A stretch of DNA of 64,000 nucleotides. Source: an uncultured Paludibacter sp. (GTDB taxonomy: Bacteria > Bacteroidota > Bacteroidia > Bacteroidales > Paludibacteraceae). Where the stretch lies: positions 62,001 through 126,000 of the forward strand of contig CALCBD010000004.1 of assembly GCA_937897985.1 (NCBI GenBank). The letters run 5' to 3'. This document shows positions 26,446 to 35,493 of this stretch, one piece after another. The first letter of the stretch is position 1, and each line of letters opens with the position of its first letter. The position numbers and the translations under genes are program-made. Below the pieces are notes generated by a model. It worked only from the letters and a program-made list of their open reading frames with translations, ran no database searches and was not told where the DNA came from.

Positions 26446-26889
26446 TTGTTTTTTAATTTGTTGATACTAACAATTTTTATCATACTTTGCAGCATTTTGG
26501 CTCTGCAATTACAATCTGTTTAATGTTCGTAGTGAATGAAAAAAAACGAAGTCGCTGAAATTAAAAAAACCTGATAAACTTATTGAATAATAAACAATTA
26601 ATATTAAAAAATGTTTTGAAAATTTTAAATCACCGGGTTAATATTTCATTCCGGATAAAGGTTTCAATCAGGTGGATATTTTGACCGAAAATGAGTCATA
26701 TATAATACACAAAAAACTTTTGAAACAGCCTCCTACCACTCCTGATTTGAACGGAATTCGTGTTAAAAAACGCACTTATTCATCAGAAACTCTTGTTTCA
26801 AAAAATTAAAATTGTACTTTTGCCGTATTCATTGCCGGCAAAATGGCCTTCAATTTCTAAAATACTTCATCTAAAAAACAGGAAACAAA
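26446..26889. other. 444-bp intergenic region with MFS promoter at its right end
   Basis: AT-rich and without a supported gene. A 58-codon open frame without a start codon (about 26640-26809) was examined and matches nothing I recognise. The only clear signal is the promoter at 26793-26822. Confidence 0.5.
26793..26822 (+). promoter_or_regulatory. Bacteroidota-type promoter for the MFS gene
   Basis: TTG (26793-26795), 19 bp, then TACTTTTG (26815-26822): full TTG / TAnnTTTG consensus. The predicted start near 26829 leaves a leader of about 60 nt. Confidence 0.65.
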
Positions 26890-28119
26890 ATGGAATCACA
26901 GGTTTTCAAAGTGTATAAATATCGCTGGGTTATGCTCAGTGTCTATATGTTTATTGTCGTGGTAAATCAGTTACTATGGATTACTTTTGCACCAATAACC
27001 GGCGATGCAACTCATTACTTCAACGTGTCCGACATTCAGATAGGAATGTTATCAATGTGTTTTATGATTGTCTTCGTATTTGCTTCCATTCCGGCTTCCT
27101 GGATTATTGATACTTACGGTTTAAAAATCGGTGTTGGTACAGGGGCAGTGCTGACCGGCGTTTTCGGAATGATGCGTGGCATGGTGGGCAACGATTACAA
27201 TTTAGTTTTGATTGCACAAATCGGTATTGCCATAGGTCAACCTTTCCTGCTTAATGCCATCACCAAACTTGCAGCCCGTTGGTTTCCGATTGCCGAGCGC
27301 GCCACGGCTTCGGGACTTGGAACATTAGCCATGTATATTGGAATTCTGGCGGGAATGCTCCTCACTCCTTACCTGAACAACAAGGCCGGAATCGCCTATA
27401 TGCTCTATATTTACGGAGTTATTGCTGTAATTGCAGCTTTTATCTTTATACTTTTCTCGAAAGAAAAACCTCGAACAGCTCCCTGTCACGCCTATCAGGA
27501 AGAGCGATCGCTGGTCTTTGACGGGCTGAAAAGCACTCTGAAAAATAAAAATTTTTATTGGTTATTACTGATATTTTTCGTCGGATTGGGAATCTTTAAT
27601 TCTGTAACCACCTGGATCGAAGACATTCTCCGACCACGCGGATTCACAGCCGAACAGGCAGGTTATGCAGGCGGAATGATGATTATGGGCGGAATTCTCG
27701 GAGCTCTGATTATGCCTATGCTTTCGGACAAATTAAGAAAACGCAGATTATTTATTATCATAGCGCTGGCGGGTTGCATTGTTGGTCTGACAGGAATCAC
27801 CTACATAGATAATTATTCTGCTTTGCTTGCATCAGGACTGGTGCTCGGATTTTTTCTGCTCAGTGCAGGTCCGATAGGTTTTCAGTATGGTGCCGAAATT
27901 ACCTATCCTGCATCGGAAGGAACATCGAACGGTCTTTTAATTCTTGCCGGTCAGGTATCGGGTATTGCCTTTATATTCGGAATGGATATGTTCAAAGATC
28001 CTGTAACTCACTCGATGACAAAACCTCTGGAAGTAATGATTGTAATGGCAGTGGTTATTCTGTTGCTATCGACAAGACTTAAAGAATCGCCCTTTATGAC
28101 TGATGCCGACAAAAAATAG
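26890..28119 (+). CDS. Major facilitator superfamily transporter, FLVCR-like
   Basis: A 409-residue protein with 12 predicted TM helices and a central cytoplasmic loop (KEKPRTAPCHAYQEE). The N-terminal YKYRWVMLSVYMFIVVVNQLLWITFAPI followed by ASWIIDTYGLK and LAARWFPIAERATASGLGTLAMYIG resembles the FLVCR/DIRC2 branch of MFS proteins, which includes eukaryotic heme and choline transporters. The bacterial substrate is unknown. Monocistronic, with its own promoter. Confidence 0.8.
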   Translation: MESQVFKVYKYRWVMLSVYMFIVVVNQLLWITFAPITGDATHYFNVSDIQIGMLSMCFMIVFVFASIPASWIIDTYGLKIGVGTGAVLTGVFGMMRGMVGNDYNLVLIAQIGIAIGQPFLLNAITKLAARWFPIAERATASGLGTLAMYIGILAGMLLTPYLNNKAGIAYMLYIYGVIAVIAAFIFILFSKEKPRTAPCHAYQEERSLVFDGLKSTLKNKNFYWLLLIFFVGLGIFNSVTTWIEDILRPRGFTAEQAGYAGGMMIMGGILGALIMPMLSDKLRKRRLFIIIALAGCIVGLTGITYIDNYSALLASGLVLGFFLLSAGPIGFQYGAEITYPASEGTSNGLLILAGQVSGIAFIFGMDMFKDPVTHSMTKPLEVMIVMAVVILLLSTRLKESPFMTDADKK

Positions 28120-28254
28120 CCAAACAAAGTCGGAACAGAAAAATTAAAGTATCCTGCGATTCGAATCGTTTGGCAATTTTCAACCCTTTCGGTTGATCTG
28201 ATTCTCTGAGAATTTTCATTTATAAGCAAAAACAACTACCTGATATTTAAGCTT

Positions 28255-28965
28255 ATGATTAAAGTAATTGTCACATTCCTGCTCCTGTTGCTAATGCTTG
28301 ATTCAATTGCGCTTAAAGCTCAGCAACAAATAACTGATTCATTACGACTGGAACAAATTCAGTTCATTCAAACAGTGTTGGAAGAATCCAAACCAAATGT
28401 AAACAAATGGTGGTACGGTTGGTTAGGTGCGTATAGTGCCGCTACGATTGGTCAGGGAGTTATGTATTTAAACGCCGGTGACCTTAAAACAAAACAGGAC
28501 ATGGCATTCGGAGCCGGCGTAGCAGCATTAAGCGGAGTACTTCAGGCACTTACCCCTCTGAATACAGGACGCGATGCCGACTTCATTGCAAGTCTACCGG
28601 AAACTTCATCCGCCGAAATTCAATTAAAATTAGAGAAAGCAGAGGCATTACTTAAAAAAAATGCTGACACCGAACGAATTGGCCGCTCGTGGCAGATTCA
28701 TGCATTGAACGAAGCGGTTAATCTGGGGACAGGTTTGGTTACCTGGCTGGCATTTAAACGATCGGTATGGGACGGAGTGAGTGTTTTTTTACTTAATTCT
28801 GCAGTCACCGAAATTCAGATATGGACGCAACCTCACAAAACAATAACCGATTATGAAAAATACAAAAACAGGTACAAATCCGGAAAAATTTCACCTGTCA
28901 CACACGAAACCGAATATTTGCTAAAAGCTTATCCGGGCGGCATCGCTCTCAATATCACATTTTAA
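28255..28965 (+). CDS. Exported protein of unknown function
   Basis: A 236-residue protein with a signal peptide (about 1-22, ending LKA). The mature part has a helical N-terminus, several Gly/Ala-rich segments that may insert in a membrane (AYSAATIGQGVMYL, AFGAGVAALSGVLQAL, WDGVSVFLLNSAVTEI), a conserved-looking GRSWQIHALNEAVNLGTGLVTWLAF, and ends in an aliphatic/Phe strand (GIALNITF). It looks like a Bacteroidota envelope protein, but I do not recognise a named family. Confidence 0.6.
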   Translation: MIKVIVTFLLLLLMLDSIALKAQQQITDSLRLEQIQFIQTVLEESKPNVNKWWYGWLGAYSAATIGQGVMYLNAGDLKTKQDMAFGAGVAALSGVLQALTPLNTGRDADFIASLPETSSAEIQLKLEKAEALLKKNADTERIGRSWQIHALNEAVNLGTGLVTWLAFKRSVWDGVSVFLLNSAVTEIQIWTQPHKTITDYEKYKNRYKSGKISPVTHETEYLLKAYPGGIALNITF

Positions 28966-29071
28966 ATTTTCAAATCGTCTGACTTTAATTAATTGATTCC
29001 CTGGTTCCCGGTATCTCCTTGATGAATCTTTAAAACAACGGGGTTAAATCCCTGCAACCCTCTTAACATCT

Positions 29072-29106
29072 CTTAATTCTTAATTCTTAATCCTTAATCC
29101 TTAATT
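29072..29106. repeat. Heptanucleotide tandem repeat (CTTAATT/C)x5
   Basis: Five consecutive 7-bp units: CTTAATT, CTTAATT, CTTAATC, CTTAATC, CTTAATT. The array lies in the intergenic region before uvrA, in front of its promoter. Length variation by slippage is plausible. Confidence 0.8.
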
Positions 29107-29175
29107 AATTCCTTACTGGTTTCGTGCTAATTTCAAAACATAACAATTTTCAATTGTCGACGCCTGTTATAAACC

Positions 29176-29206
29176 TTGCCGGAAACATAAATTTTTTGTA
29201 CTTTTG
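29176..29206 (+). promoter_or_regulatory. Bacteroidota-type promoter for uvrA
   Basis: TTG (29176-29178), 20 bp, TACTTTTG (29199-29206): full consensus match. Transcription would begin around 29213, 20 nt before the TTG start codon. Confidence 0.65.
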
Positions 29207-29232
29207 CAGGTTCATTTTTTTAACCAGAAGTT

Positions 29233-32112
29233 TTGATAACATTACCCGACAACAATAAAAAACCGGAAATTGAAACTACGCCCGATCAGATGTACAAAGA
29301 AGAAGTAGAAGTAATTGGTGCGAGAGTTCATAATCTGAAAAACATAGACATCCGAATTCCCCGTAATGCGCTGACAGTCATTACCGGACTCAGCGGAAGC
29401 GGCAAGTCATCACTGGCATTCGACACAATTTTTGCAGAGGGTCAACGCCGTTACATAGAAACATTCTCGGCTTATGCCCGCAGTTTTCTGGGAAATATGG
29501 AACGTCCCGATGTGGATAAAATTACCGGTTTAAGCCCGGTGATTTCAATCGATCAGAAAACCACCAATAAAAATCCGCGCTCCACTGTAGGAACCACTAC
29601 CGAGATTTACGATTTCCTTCGTCTGTTGTTTGCAAGGGCAGGTGACGCTTTTTCGTACATTACCGGCGAAAAAATGGTAAAATATTCGGAGGAGCAAATC
29701 GTCGATTTAATTCTGAAAGACTACGAAGGAAAGAAAACCTACTTACTGGCACCTTTAGTGAGAGGACGAAAAGGTCATTATAAAGAACTGTTCGAACAAA
29801 TCCGCAAAAAAGGATATCTGCATGTACGTATCGATGGTGAAATTCGCGAAGTTACATTCGGGCTTAAAACAGACCGCTATAAAATTCACGACATCGAAGT
29901 GGTAATCGATAAATTAACCGTTGCTGCAAAAGACAGACAACGGTTGAAACAATCGTTGCAAAAAGCCATGCAACAAGGCAATGGCATCGTAATGCTGCTC
30001 GAAAAAGACAGGGAAGATGTTCGTTTTTTCAGTAAAATGCTCATGTGTCCTACCAGCGGAATTTCGTATGACGAACCTGCACCCCATAATTTTTCATTCA
30101 ATTCGCCCCACGGTGCCTGTCCGCATTGCAAAGGACTCGGTTTTGTCAACAAAATCGACATGGATAAAATCATTCCTGACAGGAGTCTGAACATTTTCAA
30201 CGGCGCCATCGCACCACTTGGCAAGCATAAAAACACTACAATTTTCTGGCAAATTGAAGCCATTCTCGAAAAATACGACTGTACGCTGAAAACTCCGGTC
30301 AACAATATTCCCGACGATGCTCTCGAAGAAATAATGAACGGAACGGACGAGCGTCTACAAATTAAAAATCAATCGATTGGCACAAGTTACTTTCTGAATT
30401 ACGACGGGATACTCAGGTATATCGAAATGCAATCGGAGAATTCGGCATCGGCAACCGAACAAAAATGGGCCAACCAATATTCAAAAGAAGTAATCTGTCC
30501 CGATTGTAACGGTCAAAGGTTAAAAAAGGAATCACTTCATTTTAAAATCAAAGGCAATAACATCGCCGAATTATCGGCAATGGATATATCGCAACTCTCG
30601 GAATGGGTAAATAGTGTGGAACCTCATTTATCCGACAAACAAAGAACAATTGCATCCGAAATTCTGAAAGAAATCCGCTCACGCCTGCAATTTTTATTAG
30701 ATGTGGGGCTGAATTATCTTTCGTTGAACCGAAGTTCTCAGTCGTTATCGGGAGGCGAAAGTCAGCGGATAAGGCTGGCAACACAAATTGGTTCGCAATT
30801 GGTAAACGTACTTTACATTCTGGATGAGCCAAGTATCGGATTGCATCAACGTGACAACGAACGACTCATAAAAACACTCAAACAATTGCGCGATACCGGA
30901 AATTCGGTCATTGTTGTTGAACATGACAAGGACATGATGCTCGCTGCCGATTATGTTGTGGATATGGGTCCGCATGCCGGACGACATGGTGGTGAAGTCG
31001 TTTTTGCCGGCACACCGGCCGAAATGATGAAAGCCGACACACTGACATCAGCATATCTCAACGGGAAAAAATGCATAGAGATACCTGAAAAAATCAGATC
31101 CGGTAATGGTAAATTCCTGACCATCAAAGGTGCACGCGGAAATAATCTGAAAAACATTGATGTTGAATTTCCATTAGGCAAAATGATTTGTGTCACCGGA
31201 GTGTCGGGAAGCGGAAAGTCGAGTTTAATCAATGAAACATTGCAGCCGGTTTTAAGTCAGCACTTTTACCGTTCACTCCGCGATCCGCTGGAATATGACA
31301 GCATCGAAGGAATTGAAAATATCGACAAGGTCGTCGAAGTGGATCAATCGCCCATTGGACGAACCCCAAGATCGAATCCGGCTACTTATACCGGCGTATT
31401 CTCCGAAATCAGAAACGTATTTATTACACTGCCCGAAGCGAAAATCAGAGGATACAAACCAGGCAGATTTTCGTTTAACACAGCCGGCGGTCGTTGCGAA
31501 ACATGTGGTGGCAACGGATACAAATCAATAGAAATGAACTTTTTACCAAGCGTTCATGTATTGTGCGAAAGCTGCAACGGCAAACGTTACAATAAAGAAA
31601 CGCTCGAAGTGCGGTTCAAAGGGAAGTCTATTGCCGATGTACTCGACATGACCATCAATCAGGCGATGGATTTTTTTGAAAATCAGCCTTCCATTCTGAA
31701 TAAAATTAAAACCCTTCAGGATGTAGGTTTAGGTTATATCAAACTCGGACAATCAAGTACCACCTTGTCGGGAGGTGAAAGTCAGCGTGTGAAACTGGCT
31801 ACCGAACTCTCAAAACGCGACACCGGGAAAACACTTTACATCCTTGATGAACCTACCACCGGATTGCATTTCGAAGACATCAGGGTATTGCTTGGAGTGC
31901 TGAACCGCCTTGTTAAAAAGGGAAATACGGTAATTATTATCGAACATAATATGGATGTTATTAAAACGGCTGACTATATTATTGACATTGGGCCCGAAGG
32001 AGGAGCTGCCGGCGGACGTATCATCTGTACCGGAACTCCGCAGGATATAGCTGATTCACCCGATAGTGAAACCGGACGATTCCTGAAACACGAATTATTA
32101 GCGAAAAAATAA
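29233..32112 (+). CDS. uvrA: Excinuclease ABC subunit A
   Basis: The damage-recognition ATPase of nucleotide excision repair. The 959 residues carry two ABC ATPase modules: Walker A GLSGSGKSSLAFDT (about 52-65) and GVSGSGKSSLINET (about 655), with signature motifs SLSGGESQRIRLA and TLSGGESQRVKLA and Walker B LYILDEP twice. Zinc modules CPHCKGLG and CPDCNGQR (N-terminal half) and CETCGGNG...CESCNGKR (C-terminal half) are present. The start is uncertain: TTG at 29233 follows the promoter closely; ATG at 29290 would still leave the whole conserved GARVHNLKNI start intact. Confidence 0.95.
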   Translation: MITLPDNNKKPEIETTPDQMYKEEVEVIGARVHNLKNIDIRIPRNALTVITGLSGSGKSSLAFDTIFAEGQRRYIETFSAYARSFLGNMERPDVDKITGLSPVISIDQKTTNKNPRSTVGTTTEIYDFLRLLFARAGDAFSYITGEKMVKYSEEQIVDLILKDYEGKKTYLLAPLVRGRKGHYKELFEQIRKKGYLHVRIDGEIREVTFGLKTDRYKIHDIEVVIDKLTVAAKDRQRLKQSLQKAMQQGNGIVMLLEKDREDVRFFSKMLMCPTSGISYDEPAPHNFSFNSPHGACPHCKGLGFVNKIDMDKIIPDRSLNIFNGAIAPLGKHKNTTIFWQIEAILEKYDCTLKTPVNNIPDDALEEIMNGTDERLQIKNQSIGTSYFLNYDGILRYIEMQSENSASATEQKWANQYSKEVICPDCNGQRLKKESLHFKIKGNNIAELSAMDISQLSEWVNSVEPHLSDKQRTIASEILKEIRSRLQFLLDVGLNYLSLNRSSQSLSGGESQRIRLATQIGSQLVNVLYILDEPSIGLHQRDNERLIKTLKQLRDTGNSVIVVEHDKDMMLAADYVVDMGPHAGRHGGEVVFAGTPAEMMKADTLTSAYLNGKKCIEIPEKIRSGNGKFLTIKGARGNNLKNIDVEFPLGKMICVTGVSGSGKSSLINETLQPVLSQHFYRSLRDPLEYDSIEGIENIDKVVEVDQSPIGRTPRSNPATYTGVFSEIRNVFITLPEAKIRGYKPGRFSFNTAGGRCETCGGNGYKSIEMNFLPSVHVLCESCNGKRYNKETLEVRFKGKSIADVLDMTINQAMDFFENQPSILNKIKTLQDVGLGYIKLGQSSTTLSGGESQRVKLATELSKRDTGKTLYILDEPTTGLHFEDIRVLLGVLNRLVKKGNTVIIIEHNMDVIKTADYIIDIGPEGGAAGGRIICTGTPQDIADSPDSETGRFLKHELLAKK

Positions 32113-32486
32113 TGAGTAATTCACAATTAAAGAATGAAAAATAATTCAAAATTCATTCGTTCTTACGAATTATGCAAATCGGTAGTTGAAATAGTTTATT
32201 AAGTTGGTCGCTTCAGTTAATTTGAATCTTTTTCCCGAAATTAAAATGTAAAAGCTAAGTTACTAAATACCTTAATTCAGGGGCTTAACACTGAAATCAT
32301 GCTAAAAAAAATTACCAAAACCATAATATGAAGGACGTAGCCCTGACATTTTATTCAAATAAACATAATCTAAAAATAAATTCAACCACTGATTCGCGTC
32401 AATTATGAATTATGCATTAAAAATTATGAATTGCAATATAAATTAAATTTGTATCTTTGAAACCCCAATATAAATCAGCCATAAAA
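32113..32486. other. 374-bp intergenic region with AATTATGAATT-type repeats and a promoter
   Basis: Non-coding and AT-rich. It contains short imperfect repeats of AATTATGAATTATG type at about 32401-32433, similar to a stretch at 37913-37935. The only functional signal seen is the promoter at 32431-32459 for the downstream small membrane protein. Confidence 0.5.
32431..32459 (+). promoter_or_regulatory. Bacteroidota-type promoter for the small membrane protein
   Basis: TTG (32431-32433), 18 bp, TATCTTTG (32452-32459). Its position overlaps a potential TTG start at 32457 and so supports the downstream ATG at 32487 as the real start. Confidence 0.6.
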
Positions 32487-32690
32487 ATGCATCCAATTAT
32501 AAGAACATTTCTCTACGGACTCATTGTATTTATCATTTTCATGGTATTAGCCGTAGTTTTAAAATTAGTAACTCACCGTGTGGATGAAAATGCACTTTTC
32601 GGATTAATCACAAAAAACGATTTTTTGATGGGAATAGTTGTAGCCGTGTTTGTGACTTTTTCGCACGAAAGGAAGAAAAAACTGAAATAA
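32487..32690 (+). CDS. Small two-helix membrane protein
   Basis: A 67-residue protein starting MHPIIRTFLYG. One long hydrophobic helix (about 8-27, LIVFIIFMVLAVVLKLV) and a second (about 45-60, FLMGIVVAVFVTF), with a basic C-terminus (HERKKKLK) expected in the cytoplasm. No family recognised. It is followed 46 bp later by the deacetylase-like and glycosyltransferase genes on the same strand. Confidence 0.55.
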   Translation: MHPIIRTFLYGLIVFIIFMVLAVVLKLVTHRVDENALFGLITKNDFLMGIVVAVFVTFSHERKKKLK

Positions 32691-32736
32691 AAACGACGTC
32701 GGAACATTGTTAAATTGAAAATAACATCTTATTCAG

Positions 32737-34050
32737 GTGATTGATACTTACAGATATATAATAGGTTTTTTATTAGGCGAAGACATTCCGCCGGCAATAA
32801 TTGATACGGTAGGCTATACTGCTGACCCGGAGGAATTTAACAAATACAAACTAATTATTCAGCCTTCCTCATTTTTCGAAAACGGAGTGTACGACACCGA
32901 AAAGTCAATCCCCTCACTCCCCCTGAAAATATGGGAGGAAAATCCTGTACTTTTTGGCGAACCCGAAGTGGAAATCGTTGAAGAAAGAAGAATTCTAAAA
33001 GCCGATCTCGTTGCAAGCACTTATTTCCTGATTTCGAGGTACGAAGAAAGTGTACGTAAAAACGTGCGGGATGAACATGGCAGATTTCCCGGAAAAGAAT
33101 CACTTCCTTACAGGGCGGGATTTATCGACCGGCCCGTTGTTGACGAATATGGCAGATTGCTCCGGCAGCAACTCAGGGAAGCCGGTGTCGATGTGCCCGA
33201 ACCACCCGGCAAAATCCGAAAAGTTTATATCACTCACGATGTGGATCATATCGCACACTTCAGGGACGTAAAGGCTTTGCTGGGAGGACTTTTAAGAAGT
33301 CTGAAACGGCCGAAGGAAGGTCCCAAAGCCATGAAAAGTTTTTTTGGCGGTTTGCGTTTCGATCCGTGGTACACTTTTCCGTTTCTGTTTAATACCGACA
33401 GCGAACTGCGTAAGAAAATCGGAACCGACCGTTGCGAAATCATCACTTTTATCCGTTCGGGAGGCAGCAAGTACAAACAGGACAAACCTGCTGCCAACCT
33501 TATTTATCCTGATTATAAGAATCTTTTCAGGTATTGTAAACGCAAGAACATTACCATTGGTCTGCATTCGAGTTACGAGGTTGGTGTACGTCCGCATCTG
33601 ATTAACGATGAAAAAAACAAACTCGAAAAAATTTTAAAAACCCGAATCAATTACAACAGGAATCATTACCTGACAAGCCGTGAACCTGCTGATATGCTGA
33701 CTTTAATCGGAGCCGGTATCACCGACGATTTCACCATGGGCTACGCCGACATGGCCGGTTTCAGACTCGGAACCTGCAGGGCGGTAAAATATATTAACCT
33801 GAAAAACAGACAGGTAACGCAACTCACTTTACATCCGCTGCCGGTGATGGACCGTACGCTGAGCGACAAAAGATACATGTACATGAATGCCCACGATGCT
33901 TTTCAGTATTGCACACAGCTCATCGACAGTGTCGAAAGTTACAACGGCGAAATTTCGTTATTATGGCACAACAACAGCGTTGAGAAAACAGCCAATTCAT
34001 ATCACCGGAAACTTTTCCGTGATATCATCAAGTACCTCCACGACAAATGA
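32737..34050 (+). CDS. Polysaccharide-deacetylase-like (CE4-related) protein
   Basis: A 437-residue cytoplasmic-looking protein. An N-terminal region (about 1-150) precedes a deacetylase-like barrel that begins KVYITHDVDHIAHF (the D-V-D-H metal motif resembling CE4 motif 1) and continues with ITIGLHSSYEVG (H-S, motif 2-like). GYADMAGFRLGTCRAVKYINL and SLLWHNNSVEKT look like the later conserved blocks of a Bacteroidota polysaccharide deacetylase family. The start is GTG at 32737. It overlaps the glycosyltransferase gene by 4 bp (ATGA), so the two are translationally coupled and probably act on the same surface glycan. Confidence 0.7.
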   Translation: MIDTYRYIIGFLLGEDIPPAIIDTVGYTADPEEFNKYKLIIQPSSFFENGVYDTEKSIPSLPLKIWEENPVLFGEPEVEIVEERRILKADLVASTYFLISRYEESVRKNVRDEHGRFPGKESLPYRAGFIDRPVVDEYGRLLRQQLREAGVDVPEPPGKIRKVYITHDVDHIAHFRDVKALLGGLLRSLKRPKEGPKAMKSFFGGLRFDPWYTFPFLFNTDSELRKKIGTDRCEIITFIRSGGSKYKQDKPAANLIYPDYKNLFRYCKRKNITIGLHSSYEVGVRPHLINDEKNKLEKILKTRINYNRNHYLTSREPADMLTLIGAGITDDFTMGYADMAGFRLGTCRAVKYINLKNRQVTQLTLHPLPVMDRTLSDKRYMYMNAHDAFQYCTQLIDSVESYNGEISLLWHNNSVEKTANSYHRKLFRDIIKYLHDK

Positions 34051-35141
34051 AAAAACGCATCGTTATTTCCGTTACAAGCGATTTAAGCACCGATCAGCGG
34101 GTCCTGAAGGTTGCAAAATCATGCTTCGAAAATAACTTCGATGTATTTCTTATCGGTCGCTTAAAATCCGACAGCAAAACACTATCGCTGCCCTATCGGC
34201 ACAAGCGCTTCCGGTTGATTTTCAATCGCGGATTTGCTTTTTATGCAGGGTTTAATATACGCCTGTTTCTTGAATTGCTTTTTGTTAAAGCCGACATTTT
34301 GTTGTCGAACGACACCGACACTCTTCCGGCTAACTATTTAGTTTCAAAAATCCGCAAAAAAAAACTAATCTTCGATGCACACGAACTTTTCCCTGAAGTT
34401 CCCGAACTTGTCGGGCGGGCTTTTGTAAAAAAATTCTGGGAATATACCGAAAATCTTATCTTCCCTCACTTAAAATACTCATACACTGTATGTCAGTCCA
34501 TTGCGAACTATTATCAGTTGAAATACAAAATCGATATGCAGGTGGTACGAAATATTCCGTATCAGCGAAAACCGGAAACTGTCAAAGCAGTTTCAAAATC
34601 CAATGAACGGAAAATTATTTTATATCAGGGCGCAGTCAACGTAGGCAGAGGATTGGAATGGGTCATTGATGCAATGCCTAAAGTAAACAATGCCGTTTTG
34701 ATGATCATCGGAGATGGAGACATTAAAAACCTGCTCATTACCAAAGTATCTGAAATGAAACTTGAAAGTAAGGTGGTGTTCGTCGACAAAATGCTGCCTG
34801 ACGAATTGAATCAGTATACATCGGCCGCCGACATCGGACTTTGTCTGCTCGAAAACAAAGGACTGAGTTATTATTATGCTTTACCCAACCGTATTTTCGA
34901 TTATATCAACGCCGGCATACCGGTACTTGCAAGTAACTTTCCCGAGATAAAAGGAATTGTTGAAACTTTTAAAACAGGCATATTAACAGATCAATACGAA
35001 CCCGAACATTTGGCAAAAGTTTTGAACAATATGATTGAAAATCCCTTCCCTACCAGCCATTTCCCCGAATTAGCAGCGCAGTTTTGCTGGGAAAACGAAG
35101 AAAAAAAATTGCTTGAAATTTTAAAGTCAGCCATCGGTTGA
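34047..35141 (+). CDS. Glycosyltransferase, GT4 (group 1) type
   Basis: A 364-residue GT-B enzyme. SVTSDLSTDQRVLKVAKSCFENNFDVFLIGR forms the N-terminal Rossmann start, ILLSNDTDTL and FDAHELFPEVPELVGR follow, and the C-terminal half has ILYQGAVNVGRGLEWVIDAM, MIIGDGD and the ALPNRIFDYINAGIPVLAS segment, where GT4 enzymes normally bind the donor nucleotide-sugar. Donor and acceptor are unknown. It is coupled to the deacetylase-like gene by a 4-bp overlap. Confidence 0.85.
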   Translation: MKKRIVISVTSDLSTDQRVLKVAKSCFENNFDVFLIGRLKSDSKTLSLPYRHKRFRLIFNRGFAFYAGFNIRLFLELLFVKADILLSNDTDTLPANYLVSKIRKKKLIFDAHELFPEVPELVGRAFVKKFWEYTENLIFPHLKYSYTVCQSIANYYQLKYKIDMQVVRNIPYQRKPETVKAVSKSNERKIILYQGAVNVGRGLEWVIDAMPKVNNAVLMIIGDGDIKNLLITKVSEMKLESKVVFVDKMLPDELNQYTSAADIGLCLLENKGLSYYYALPNRIFDYINAGIPVLASNFPEIKGIVETFKTGILTDQYEPEHLAKVLNNMIENPFPTSHFPELAAQFCWENEEKKLLEILKSAIG

Positions 35142-35493
35142 TGCATCCAACCATCCTACCCGGAAAAAACCCACCAGCGTTTATTGTAAACAAATTATAT
35201 CAAATTTAAAATTTGTTTATATCTTTGAAATTTCAAATTGACAAAAAGTAAAACAGCAACTTTTTTAACAATTCGAACATATTCAGTAATGTTAAAACAG
35301 CGGGTTTCGCCCCCTTATTAGCTGCGCATATTTTCAAATCACTTTATCGTTTTTAATGTGAATGTTTCCGAACCCGGAACTTGCCGTGTCCGGGTAATGT
35401 CTGTGACCAAAACCCGGATCGTTTGTAGATAGTGACAGGAAAAAAGAAAGAAAAACAACCCTGAATCCGGTAATAATTTTATATTTTTGTAAC
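35142..35493. other. 352-bp intergenic region containing repeat module A
   Basis: Apart from repeat A (35315-35427) there is a TATCTTTG box at 35220-35227 lacking a good -33, and a TATTTTTG box at 35482-35489 only 4 bp before the ATG of the DUF1016 gene. If the latter is a -7 element, the mRNA would be leaderless. Confidence 0.4.
35315..35427 (+). repeat. Intergenic repeat module, copy A (before the DUF1016 gene)
   Basis: Shares with copy C the blocks CTTTATCGTT (35342-35351), CCCGGAACTTGCCGTGT, GGGTAA and CTGTGACCAAA, and with copy B CCCGGAACTTGC and an upstream TTATTAGCTGC-like block 58 bp before the core (56 bp in B). In this copy CCCGGA (35373-35378) and TCCGGG (35388-35393) form a perfect 6-bp stem. 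Confidence 0.6.

Noticed and set aside
26640..26809. Plus-strand open frame without a start codon before the MFS gene
   Set aside because: No initiation codon, no family resemblance, and it overlaps the well-supported promoter at 26793-26822.
28966..29232. tRNA or small RNA before uvrA
   Set aside because: No cloverleaf or GTTCGA-type T-arm was found; only the heptad repeat and the promoter are supported.
32457..32486. TTG start for the small membrane protein
   Set aside because: The TTG is part of the -7 promoter box (32452-32459), so it cannot lie in the transcript.
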